Below, one piece after another: positions 1 through 7,375 of a stretch of DNA of 36,704 nucleotides. The translations under genes were made by a program, and so were the position numbers. The stretch's first letter is position 1. Every line of letters begins with the position of its first letter. Source of the stretch: Thiotrichaceae bacterium. Lineage in GTDB: Bacteria > Pseudomonadota > Gammaproteobacteria > Beggiatoales > Beggiatoaceae. Under the pieces are notes generated by a model. The model searched no databases. It was not told the origin of the DNA and saw only the letters and a list, made by a program, of their open reading frames with translations. The DNA lies in contig JALXAQ010000236.1 in the NCBI GenBank assembly GCA_026991885.1, positions 1-36,704 of the forward strand. Direction: 5' to 3'.

Positions 1-50
1 GGGTGCGTCCTACGCACCCTGACGCGAAAAAGGTGCGTAGGACGCACCCT
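1..50. repeat. Palindromic repeat, GGTGCGTCCTACGCACC family
   Basis: Two facing palindromes built on GGTGCGTAGGACGCACC lie side by side at 1-20 and 32-50. The same unit recurs at about 885-943 and 1864-1935. Each unit is self-complementary and could form a hairpin. It is intergenic and non-coding. Confidence 0.8.
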
Positions 51-116
51 ACAAATATCATTTTATTTCAAGTACTTAAATAGTGATGTCTAAGAGAGTG
101 CGCTGCGGAATGCCTG

Positions 117-136
117 CCTCGACGCTCTGCGTCGAT
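117..136. repeat. Short palindrome, CGACGCTCTGCGTCG family
   Basis: A single self-complementary unit with a 3-base loop. It is the short-hairpin half of the larger composite repeats at 8431-8573, 11387-11437 and 30078-30127. Confidence 0.6.
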
Positions 137-202
137 TATAAAATCCTTGCCGTTTTTTTAACATTTTAGAAACCAAGTTTTTTTTATTTAAAATTCATCC
201 AA

Positions 203-688
203 ATGAAAGAACTAAAACTCTATCTGGAAACTTCTTCATGGAATTTTTATTACGCTGATGATGCGCCTGAAAAAATGGCAGTGACTCGTCAGTTTTTTGA
301 TTCTCTACCAGAAAGTCAATTTGACATCTATATTTCAGATGTTGTCTTAGAAGAAATTGACAAGGCTTCTGAGGAGAAAACGGCTCAACTAAGAAGTTTG
401 ATTGCTCGATTTCAGCCCCAGAGCCTTGTATGGGAACCCAGCGTGAAAGAATTGGCAGATGCCTATTTGGACAATAAAGTTTTGCCACCCAAAGCAATTT
501 ATGACGCACAGCACGTTGCCTTTGCTACCGTTAATGAATTAGATTACGTTGTCAGTTGGAATTTACGACATATTGCTAATGTGCGTCGTCAAGAAAAAGT
601 AAATGCAATCAACAGGTTGAATGGTTACAACAAAGACATTCAACTGATAACCCCGATGGAGGTGAGTTATAATGACTCTAAAAATTGA
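203..688 (+). CDS. PIN-domain protein, VapC-like toxin candidate
   Basis: A 161-residue protein with the look of a PIN-domain ribonuclease. An acidic residue sits in strand 1 (LYLETSSWN, residues 6-14), followed by an EEID helix near residue 50. The C-terminal half reads PPKAIYDAQHVAFATV and DYVVSWNLRHIAN, the usual PIN pattern of a DAxH helix followed by a strand ending in W-N. VapC-type PIN proteins cleave RNA with a metal held by the acidic residues. The gene overlaps the next small gene by 17 bases, which is typical of toxin-antitoxin pairs, although the toxin-first order is less common. No Shine-Dalgarno sequence is visible before this ATG. The target is unknown. Confidence 0.75.
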   Translation: MKELKLYLETSSWNFYYADDAPEKMAVTRQFFDSLPESQFDIYISDVVLEEIDKASEEKTAQLRSLIARFQPQSLVWEPSVKELADAYLDNKVLPPKAIYDAQHVAFATVNELDYVVSWNLRHIANVRRQEKVNAINRLNGYNKDIQLITPMEVSYNDSKN

Positions 689-878
689 CAAATCATTAGC
701 CGAAGTTCTAGAATGGCGAGAAAAATTGCGATTAGAGTGTGAATCTATGTCGCCTGAAGAAGAAGGAGCTTATATTCATCGAAAAGCACAAGAATTCATG
801 CGACGACATAATTTAAACCTTGTCACGATGGATTCTAGCACCAGAAAAACGCGCCATTCTAATCGCCTTTCCCAATAG
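672..878 (+). CDS. Small partner of PIN protein, putative antitoxin
   Basis: A 68-residue charged protein with no membrane segment. Its middle section (EWREKLRLECESMSPEEE) is helical and acidic, and its C-terminus is basic. It overlaps the PIN gene and has a good ribosome site (GGAGGTGAG) inside that gene's 3' end, so translation is probably coupled. The position suggests an antitoxin, but I do not recognise a DNA-binding fold. A decayed second copy of this gene lies at 1638-1858, beyond hicAB. Confidence 0.6.
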   Translation: MTLKIDKSLAEVLEWREKLRLECESMSPEEEGAYIHRKAQEFMRRHNLNLVTMDSSTRKTRHSNRLSQ

Positions 879-884
879 CCTAAC

Positions 885-943
885 GGGTGTCCTACGCACC
901 CTCTTTCCACGCCTTATCTACACTGAGGACGTAGGACGCACCC
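885..943. repeat. Palindromic repeat, GGTGCGTCCTACGCACC family
   Basis: Two half-palindromes (GGGTGTCCTACGCACCC and GACGTAGGACGCACCC) flank a short spacer. The same arrangement follows the decayed antitoxin copy at 1864-1935, so this repeat belongs to the duplicated block. Confidence 0.75.
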
Positions 944-958
944 GGAACGAACTTGGAT

Positions 959-977
959 GTCCAAGATAAATCTGGCC
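959..977. repeat. Dispersed repeat, GTCCAAGAT family, copy 1
   Basis: Reads GTCCAAGATAAATCTGGCC, the GGCC variant of the dispersed element found at about eleven sites in this window. It lies about 28 bases upstream of hicA. Confidence 0.7.
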
Positions 978-1004
978 ACGATGCTCAGGTTATGATAATA
1001 AGTT

Positions 1005-1259
1005 ATGAAACGAAAACCTCAGAAAACGCTGGAACTCATCTTTAAAAGACCCGTTAGCGGTAATATTCAGTGGGGTGATATAGAGTCCTTATTTTTGGCT
1101 CTAGGTGCAGAAATTTATGAAAGGGCAGGTTCTCGGATTGCAGTTGTTCTATTTGATGAAATCAGAGTATTTCATAGACCACACCCATCACCAAACACCG
1201 ATAAGGGGGCAGTATCCAGTATTCGAGAATGGTTAGAAAATAACGGAATAACACCATGA
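1005..1259 (+). CDS. hicA: HicA-like toxin
   Basis: An 84-residue protein with the compact dsRBD-like HicA layout: a helical start (GDIESLFLALGAEI, residues 24-37), two strands (GSRIAVVLFDEIRVFHRPHP) and a closing helix (REWLENNGI). HicA proteins are mRNA-cleaving toxins held in check by HicB. The usual catalytic histidine in the GSH motif is replaced by arginine (GSR, near residue 44), while HRPHP is kept. I recall a HicA subgroup like this, so it is probably not a decayed protein. The stop codon overlaps the start of hicB (ATGA), so translation is coupled. Confidence 0.85.
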   Translation: MKRKPQKTLELIFKRPVSGNIQWGDIESLFLALGAEIYERAGSRIAVVLFDEIRVFHRPHPSPNTDKGAVSSIREWLENNGITP

Positions 1260-1588
1260 ATATTATGACATTAGACGGTTACAAAGCCAAAATTGAATAT
1301 GATCCTGATCTCGATATGTTCAGAGGGGAGATTCTTAACCTGAATGGTGGTGCTGATTTCTATGGAAAAAACCCAGATGAGCTTCGTGAAGAATTTAAAA
1401 ACTCTTTGGCGGTTTTTCTCGAAATTTGTAAAGAAAAGGGAATTTCCCCTACCAAAGACTCAAGAACTTTTCATCTGAAAATACCGCCAGACTTACATAG
1501 CCAAATTGCTAGACAAGCAACAGCAGAAAGGAAAAATGTCAATCAGTGGGTAACAGAGAAAATTTCACAAATACTGCAACACGCTTAA
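1256..1588 (+). CDS. hicB: HicB-like antitoxin
   Basis: A 110-residue protein. Residues 1-60 form the degraded RNase-H-like HicB fold (YKAKIEYDPDLDMFRGEI, then LREEFKNSLAVFLEICKEKG). The C-terminus (KIPPDLHSQIARQATAERK, then VNQWVTEKI) is a ribbon-helix-helix DNA-binding segment, so the protein should both bind HicA and autoregulate the operon. The ATG overlaps the hicA stop. A second ATG at 1265 is an alternative start. Length and order (toxin first) are normal for hicAB. Confidence 0.9.
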   Translation: MNIMTLDGYKAKIEYDPDLDMFRGEILNLNGGADFYGKNPDELREEFKNSLAVFLEICKEKGISPTKDSRTFHLKIPPDLHSQIARQATAERKNVNQWVTEKISQILQHA

Positions 1589-1637
1589 AATAAGGTAAGG
1601 ACACCTTGGTGACTGTTATCCCCGTCGGTTCCTCCCC

Positions 1638-1858
1638 AAGACATTCAACTGATAACCCCGATGGAGGTGAGTTATAATGACTCTAAAAATTGACAAATCA
1701 TTAGCCGAAGTTCGGGCAATGGCGTGAAAAATGCGATTAGAGTGTTAATTATTCATCGAAAAGCACAATAATTCATGCGACGACGACATAATTTAAACCT
1801 TGTCACGATGGATTCTAGCACCAGAAAAACGCGCCATTCTAATCGCCTTTCCCAATAG
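1638..1858 (+). pseudogene. Decayed duplicate of the antitoxin gene at 672-878
   Basis: From AAGACATTCAACTGATAACC onward this stretch repeats 633-878 at a constant offset of 1005 bases. It includes the 3' end of the PIN gene, the ribosome site and the ATG (1677). Small changes bring a stop after 16 codons, and about 28 bases of the middle are missing. The 3' end (GATTCTAGCACCAGAAAAAC to the TAG) is nearly identical. It is a non-functional copy made when the block was duplicated around hicAB. Confidence 0.85.
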
Positions 1859-1863
1859 CCTAA

Positions 1864-1935
1864 CGGGTGTCCTACGCACCCTCTTTCCACGCCTTATTTA
1901 CACTGAGGGCGTACAAGGTGCGTAGGACGCACCCT
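1864..1935. repeat. Palindromic repeat, GGTGCGTCCTACGCACC family
   Basis: Second copy of the repeat seen at 885-943, with one palindrome completed to GGTGCGTAGGACGCACC as at 32-50. It marks the right end of the duplicated block around hicAB. Confidence 0.75.
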
Positions 1936-1980
1936 ACACTTCCTATAAAAAAATAGATTGCCATAATCTTCTCTATATGG

Positions 1981-2017
1981 TAATAATTAAAACTTAATTA
2001 ATTATTATCATAAGGAG
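1981..2017 (+). promoter_or_regulatory. AT-rich inverted repeat and ribosome site before protease gene
   Basis: TAATAATTAA (1981-1990) and TTAATTATTA (1998-2007) are perfect 10-base inverted arms around a 7-base loop, followed by AAGGAG just before the protease ATG. The repeat could be an operator or a weak leader hairpin. The ribosome site itself is clear. Confidence 0.4.
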
Positions 2018-2023
2018 TCAGCA

Positions 2024-5008
2024 ATGACAGTTCTATATAAATCACGCGCCAGGCTAGGCATTTTATTGTCCAGTCTGATACTCGTCCCAGCCGCCGCAGA
2101 AGAAGCTAATCGCCCTCAAACGCTTGTCCAAGGAATACGGGACAATCTTGCACAAGTCCAGCAAACACAAAAGCGGGCAACGACTCAGCGTCCAATGACA
2201 ACACTGGCACTGTTGCAGAAACGCAGCGGCAAACAAGCACCAGTAATACAATGGCGTTCTAATGGAACCCCCAGGCATATTCAAGGAAATATCCTTGAAC
2301 AAGCCAGCAAAGATCGTTTTCGCACCAAAAAGGCACGCAATTTGGAGACTGCGCTCAAATTTTTACGTCTCAACCGCGCCCTGTTGAAGATAAAAAATCC
2401 AGATCGTGAATTTACTCTGACGAAACAAAGTGGCAACCGGTTGCGCTTTGATCAGCAATATCAAGGATTGCCCGTCTGGCCAAGTGAAATCAGCATCCAT
2501 CTCGATGCACAAGGCAATGTGAACATGATGAACGGTGCCTATGTTCCCACTCCCCGCCGCCCAATGCGCCTGAATCCGGTGGTGACGGCTGAACTGGCAC
2601 GCGATAAGGCAATGGCAGGGCGCCCTGCTGGTACACAAGCGACCGAACCCGTTTTGATTATCTATGCCCCCGGTGAAGTGCAACCCCGTCTTGCTTGGCG
2701 GCTGGAAGTCCACATCGCTATAGATAAACGTCTGATAATCGTAGTGGATGCCTTGCTTGGCGATATTTTAACCGAGTTCAACCAGATTCATGCGGGCGCC
2801 GTGACGGGTTCGGGAACGGACTTACAGGGTCAAACCCGCCCTTTGCAGTTGTTTGAAGAAAACGGACAATTTTTTTTGTACGATACCAGTAAGCCCATGT
2901 TTGATGCCGCCAAAGAGAGCGGAATGATTTTAATCTATGATTGGAAAAACCAGCCAGAGGATGCAGATGTGTCAGCAGAATTGCTCAGCTCTAACAATGC
3001 CAACGCCGGTTTTTTGCCAGATGGGATCAGTGCCGCTTACAGTCTTTCCGAAACCTACGATTATTACTATGAACATCATGGACGCAACTCTCTCGATGGT
3101 GACGGGGGCTCAATGTTAAGCGTCGTGCGTGTCGGGAATCAATTTGAAAATGCGTTTTGGAATGGCCAAGCCATGTTTTTCGGTGATGCTCTACCTTATG
3201 CTGCGAGCCTAGATGTGGCCGGTCACGAAATGACCCATGGCGTTGTAGAAACCACTGCTGCCCTGGTTTACCAAAATCAAGCTGGGGCACTCAATGAAGC
3301 CTTCGCGGATATTTTCGGGGAAATGGTCGAAAAACGCACCAAAGGTCAAGCGGATTGGTTGTTGGGCGCTGATACTGGTGAAATTCTCCGCAGTTTTCTC
3401 CGCCCAGAAGACTACAACCAACCATCGAAAATGAGCAATTTTATAACATTGCCCAATACAACTGAAGGGGATAACGGCGGCGTGCATGTCAACAGCGGCA
3501 TTATCAATCACGCTTATTATCTGCTGGCTGAAGGATTGAATGGGGCTATCGGCACCAGCGATGCTGAAAAGATTTTTTATCGCGCTCTCACAACCTATCT
3601 GGTCAAAAATTCTCAATTTGTTGATGCCCGGCTGGCCGTCTTGGATGCTGCAAAAGACTTATTTGGGGCAGATTCCACACAATACCAAAAAGCCGCCGAA
3701 GCTTTTGATAGCGTGGAAATTACAGCCAACCAAGCAAGCACCACACCCCCACCTTCTTTCCCGCCGGTGAGCGGTAGTCAGGAGGATGCCGTTTTATTTG
3801 CCTGTTTGGCGCAAGATGGCTTTTTATATGTATGCCGTTACGAACCGGCACTTGACAGTGAACCCGTAATACTTTCTTGGCACACGCTGGCAACAAAAAG
3901 CAGCATTGCCGTAGAAGGCAGTGGCCAAATGGCTGCGTTTGTGACTCAAGATCGGGATTTATGCTTGATTCGCACAGACGGCCAAGGTGAAGCGTGTCTA
4001 GGTATCCCAGGGACAGTGTGGTCAGTAGCCATGTCACCGGATGCCCGATATTATGCTTTTGTATTGTTGGATGCGATGGGAAATATAAGCCCCAGCATTA
4101 CCGTGGTGGATATGGTTGCCGAAACGGAGCAAACTTATGCCCTCGTTGCGCCAGCGATAGATAGCGATAAACCGATTAGCACCATCGTGGGCGCAGATGC
4201 TTTGACCTTTACGGCAGGCGGTCAAACAGTGATGTATGATGCTTTGAACGTCTTTCGCGCCGCAGACGGAACGCAGACAGGCAGTTGGGCAATTTATGGG
4301 CTGGATATAGAAACGGGCATCACCTACAACGTCATCACGCCTTCCAAAGGCAAAGATGTGGGTTTTCCCAAGCTGAGCCAAACCAGTGATAATTTCATGG
4401 TTTTTGATCTCTATGATGAACAAAGTGGACAACTCCAAGTCCATACCGTCAACCTGAATACGGGTGATTTTTCATTGCTGGCAGCGTTCCAGGGCGAGGG
4501 AAGTGTTCCCAGTTACACCGGCGACGATGGTGCGATTGTTTACACCTATCCTGATAGCAGTGCCGCCTTGGGCTATCAATTGGTGCAACAGCAGCTTGGT
4601 CAAGATCGCCGTACTCCACAAGGAGAACCGGCCACTTGGCTGAAATATGGGGCTTATGGCACAATCTACCGGCGTGGACAATTTATTGGTCCCCAAACGG
4701 TTGCGGCTTATTTCGATTTGCGAACTGGAATTATGCGGATTAACGCGGTGACGGTTGGAACGAGTGTGTTTCAGGTTGATTTGAAACTGATTGGCGTTGA
4801 ACCTTTAACTTTTCAAGTGGTTGGCATATCTTTAGTGACAGAAACGCCTGAGATAAGTGCTACCTATTCAAGCGGAGAAGTGCAGATTCCGCTGGCAGAG
4901 CTGACCGATCCAGATGGTAATACTACATTTTGGTCAATCCAATTAGAGATACTGGACCCCAATTCGCTTACTTTTTTTATTCCTGAGGGCGGGCTAAAAG
5001 CGATGTAA
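2024..5008 (+). CDS. Secreted thermolysin-like (M4) metalloprotease with long C-terminal extension
   Basis: A 994-residue precursor. Residues 1-25 are a Sec signal peptide (hydrophobic LGILLSSLILVP, then AAAEE). Residues about 90-250 hold FTP and PepSY-type propeptide domains that keep the enzyme inactive and help folding. The M4 catalytic domain spans about 260-570: zinc motif HEMTH with H401, E402 and H405, third ligand E425 in GALNEAFAD exactly 20 residues on, and the transition-state histidine H488 in GGVHVNSGI. After a proline-rich linker (about 575-585), roughly 400 residues show repeated strand patterns such as MAAFVTQDRDLCLIRTDGQG and SPDARYYAFV, reminiscent of a TolB/PD40 beta-propeller. 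Canonical thermolysin lacks this extension. The product is probably an exported protease for protein scavenging. It stands alone and has its own ribosome site. Confidence 0.92.
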   Translation: MTVLYKSRARLGILLSSLILVPAAAEEANRPQTLVQGIRDNLAQVQQTQKRATTQRPMTTLALLQKRSGKQAPVIQWRSNGTPRHIQGNILEQASKDRFRTKKARNLETALKFLRLNRALLKIKNPDREFTLTKQSGNRLRFDQQYQGLPVWPSEISIHLDAQGNVNMMNGAYVPTPRRPMRLNPVVTAELARDKAMAGRPAGTQATEPVLIIYAPGEVQPRLAWRLEVHIAIDKRLIIVVDALLGDILTEFNQIHAGAVTGSGTDLQGQTRPLQLFEENGQFFLYDTSKPMFDAAKESGMILIYDWKNQPEDADVSAELLSSNNANAGFLPDGISAAYSLSETYDYYYEHHGRNSLDGDGGSMLSVVRVGNQFENAFWNGQAMFFGDALPYAASLDVAGHEMTHGVVETTAALVYQNQAGALNEAFADIFGEMVEKRTKGQADWLLGADTGEILRSFLRPEDYNQPSKMSNFITLPNTTEGDNGGVHVNSGIINHAYYLLAEGLNGAIGTSDAEKIFYRALTTYLVKNSQFVDARLAVLDAAKDLFGADSTQYQKAAEAFDSVEITANQASTTPPPSFPPVSGSQEDAVLFACLAQDGFLYVCRYEPALDSEPVILSWHTLATKSSIAVEGSGQMAAFVTQDRDLCLIRTDGQGEACLGIPGTVWSVAMSPDARYYAFVLLDAMGNISPSITVVDMVAETEQTYALVAPAIDSDKPISTIVGADALTFTAGGQTVMYDALNVFRAADGTQTGSWAIYGLDIETGITYNVITPSKGKDVGFPKLSQTSDNFMVFDLYDEQSGQLQVHTVNLNTGDFSLLAAFQGEGSVPSYTGDDGAIVYTYPDSSAALGYQLVQQQLGQDRRTPQGEPATWLKYGAYGTIYRRGQFIGPQTVAAYFDLRTGIMRINAVTVGTSVFQVDLKLIGVEPLTFQVVGISLVTETPEISATYSSGEVQIPLAELTDPDGNTTFWSIQLEILDPNSLTFFIPEGGLKAM

Positions 5009-5040
5009 TTATCACTTAGGAACGTGCCTGAAATAACTTC

Positions 5041-5187
5041 GTCAAGTCAAAATCAAAGTCAAAACCAGACCTGCCAGGTTAAACCCAAACCTGGCAGGTC
5101 AAAGGCACAACCATACATGGATTGTGGTTTTGACTTTGACCTGGCAGGTTTTGTTTTTAACCTGCCAGGTCTGGTTTTGAAGTTGAC
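5041..5187. repeat. Large imperfect inverted repeat built on ACCTGCCAGGT
   Basis: Four copies of ACCTGCCAGGT or ACCTGGCAGGT are arranged so that 5056-5111 is nearly complementary to 5122-5187, including the flanking CAAAACCAGACCTG and CAGGTCTGGTTTTG. The whole block can fold into one long hairpin. It fills the gap between two convergent genes (protease and pilU), where it could stop transcription from both sides. Confidence 0.8.
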
Positions 5188-5208
5188 TCAATTAATCTTG
5201 ACAGTGTA

Positions 5209-6621
5209 CTAGCCAAATTGAAATCTACCTTCTAAATCATTACGCGAATCGGCATTGATTAAGGCCTCTTCTTTGCTGATTTTGCCCTCTTTATATAAAT
5301 AATAAAGGGCATCATCAAAAGTTTGCATACCTCTTGCACCGCTCCCTTTCATAGCCTCCTTAATTTCATTGAGTTTACCTTTGAGAATTAAATTAGCAAT
5401 ATTCGGCGTATTGATCATAATCTCAATCGCAGCACAGCGTTTTCCCCGTACATCAGGTATCAGGCGTTGTGAGACAATGGCACGCATATTGACTGACATT
5501 TCCATAAAAAGTGACTTATGTTTGTCAGTCGGAAATAAATTCACAATGCGATCCAGGGCTTGGTTTGCATTGTTGGCATGTAGTGTGGAAATACATAAGT
5601 GCCCAGTATTCGCCAATTCTAAAGCGGCTTCCATGGTTTCCATGGTGCGAATTTCTCCGATCAAAATCACATCGGGGGCTTCGCGCAATGAGGCTTTGAT
5701 TGCCGTTGCATAAGAGGCCGTATCAACGCCTACTTCACGTTGATTAACGATGGACATTTTGTTGGGATGAGAAAACTCAACGGGATCCTCAATGGTTAAA
5801 ATATGTCCAGGCGAGTTCGTATTGCGGTGATCTATCAGTGCCGCTAAAGTTGTCGATTTACCTGAGCCGGTTCCACCCACCATCAGTAGTAGTCCGCGTT
5901 TGGACATGATCATTTCTGGTAAAATCTCAGGCAGTCCCAAATCTTTAGCGGTGGGAATTTCTGAGGGAATGAGACGCATGACTAAGCCAATTGTCTTGCG
6001 CTGGAAAAAGGCATTTCCACGAAAACGCGCACTACCGTCAGGCAATTCGATGGCAAAATCTAAATCTTTGGTTTTTTCAAATTGGGCAATTTGTTCATCT
6101 GTTAGAATCGAAAGGACAAATTTTTTCGTGAGTTCGGGCGTTGCAACAAATGAACTCAAGGATTTCGCGGCGCCGTATATTTTGGCTTTGATTGGAGAAT
6201 TGGCAGTGACAAAGAGATCGGAGCCGTCGTGTTCGATGACGAGTTTTAAGTAGTCTAACAAAATCATGCTATCCAACAAGGTGATCTCTTTTGTTTCCTC
6301 TTTGGCTTTCTTTTCACTTTTCTGAGAAGCCAGTTGGATAACAATGCCAAGCTCATTTTGTTTGACAGAGATGTTGACTTGAAATTCACCATAGCTGTTG
6401 CTGTGGACGAAATCCAAGGTTTTGTTTTTGAGCAATTGTTTTTTTTGTTCGTCAGACATAAGCCCTAAAGCGCAGGCTTTAGCCATTTCTGCGGACACTG
6501 CATTTTTTCCGACGGGGATTTTTTTGCCAGATATTTTTATCGTCACTGGCGAGCCGACGGCTACAAATAAATCAGTGCCGTTTTTTTCTGTCATTAATTT
6601 TAAGTAAGGTGATAAATCCAT
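5209..6621 (-). CDS. pilU: PilU-like type IV pilus ATPase with duplicated N-terminal domain
   Basis: A cytoplasmic AAA-type secretion ATPase that assists pilus retraction in twitching motility. Counting from an upstream ATG at 6678, Walker A is GGTGSGKS (268-275), the Walker B region is DVILIGEIR, and the His box is GHLCISTLHANN. The C-terminus (GSGARGMQTFDDALYYLYKEGKIS split over 422-445) is PilU-like; the PilT motif AIRNLIRE is absent. I chose ATG 6621 because MDLSPYLKLMTEKNGTDLF matches the usual family start; neither start has a clear ribosome site. The N-terminal PAS-like domain appears twice: SPYLKLMTEKNGTDLFVAV (23-41) and LDYLKLVIEHDGSDLFVTA (141-159) both open copies of about 100 residues, joined by a lysine-rich linker (119-135). 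Ordinary PilU has one copy. No other pilus genes are nearby. Confidence 0.93.
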   Translation of the reverse strand: MDLSPYLKLMTEKNGTDLFVAVGSPVTIKISGKKIPVGKNAVSAEMAKACALGLMSDEQKKQLLKNKTLDFVHSNSYGEFQVNISVKQNELGIVIQLASQKSEKKAKEETKEITLLDSMILLDYLKLVIEHDGSDLFVTANSPIKAKIYGAAKSLSSFVATPELTKKFVLSILTDEQIAQFEKTKDLDFAIELPDGSARFRGNAFFQRKTIGLVMRLIPSEIPTAKDLGLPEILPEMIMSKRGLLLMVGGTGSGKSTTLAALIDHRNTNSPGHILTIEDPVEFSHPNKMSIVNQREVGVDTASYATAIKASLREAPDVILIGEIRTMETMEAALELANTGHLCISTLHANNANQALDRIVNLFPTDKHKSLFMEMSVNMRAIVSQRLIPDVRGKRCAAIEIMINTPNIANLILKGKLNEIKEAMKGSGARGMQTFDDALYYLYKEGKISKEEALINADSRNDLEGRFQFG

Positions 6622-6692
6622 AAATTTGTTAGTTGTCAATAAATGTTGATAGTGAGTGGCTACTCTTGTCGCAGTCATGGCTTTAAGTAGGA

Positions 6693-7322
6693 TTAGGAGC
6701 GTTCAAGCAGGGCCAGTTTGACACCACAGCAGAAAAGTAGACCACCACTACCCCAACGGAAAAACCTCTGAATATTCTTGGAACTCTTGAACGCTCCAAC
6801 CATTCGGCTCGTCAAAAACACAATTGTGGTCAGCACAATAGTCGCAATAAAAACGTGAAATATTCCCAAAAAAGCAATCTGATATTTAACTCCCCCATGT
6901 GACGGGTTAATAAACTGTGGTAAAAGAGCAAACATAAGGAGAGAGACTTTTGGATTAAACACGTTGACAAGAACACCTTCTCGGAAAACTTGTTTCAAAT
7001 GGCGGCATTCTGACTTATTTTTTTGTGCAAATGTAAAATCATTTCTTATCGTCCGTGCTGCCAAGTAAATAAGATATGCAACACCAATCCACTTGATAAT
7101 TATAAAGGCTGCTGCTGAATACTGAAGAAGGAGTGACAATCCGAGTGTTGCCATCGTAACGTGCCAGATAATGCCGGTAGCGTTACCAGCCACAGCAATT
7201 AGACCAGCCGTACATCCCTGCTCTACGGTTGATGAAATGATGTAAATCCAACTTGGTCCGGGGGAAATGGCTATTGCAAAGCTTGCAGTGGCAAATCCGA
7301 TAACTAAGTTTATGTCATTCAT
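6693..7322 (-). CDS. LysE/RhtB-family amino-acid exporter
   Basis: A 209-residue inner-membrane protein. It opens with the family pattern FAIAISPGPSWIYIISSTVEQG (split here over residues 15-36), followed by a GLIAVAGNATGI segment and several hydrophobic spans (about 40-70, 115-135, 148-170, 185-205). VFNPKVSLLMFALLPQFI is the conserved central NPK motif. LysE/RhtB proteins export amino acids such as homoserine, threonine or lysine. The substrate here cannot be told from sequence. The ribosome site AAGGAA precedes the ATG. The gene ends 14 bases before the longest pilU reading frame, so the two could be cotranscribed without being functionally linked. Confidence 0.9.
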   Translation of the reverse strand: MNDINLVIGFATASFAIAISPGPSWIYIISSTVEQGCTAGLIAVAGNATGIIWHVTMATLGLSLLLQYSAAAFIIIKWIGVAYLIYLAARTIRNDFTFAQKNKSECRHLKQVFREGVLVNVFNPKVSLLMFALLPQFINPSHGGVKYQIAFLGIFHVFIATIVLTTIVFLTSRMVGAFKSSKNIQRFFRWGSGGLLFCCGVKLALLERS

Positions 7323-7375
7323 TGCAATTCCTTCGCAAAAAATAAAAAAATAGGTGATAAGCCTTTAAATATTAA

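Noticed and set aside
4034-4444. Long antisense frame inside the protease gene
   Set aside because: It is a shadow of the strongly coding plus strand. It has no ribosome site or recognisable motif.
5024-5212. Open frame of 62 codons between the protease and pilU genes
   Set aside because: It is made almost entirely of the ACCTGCCAGGT inverted repeat, and its product is a repeat translation with no sensible composition.
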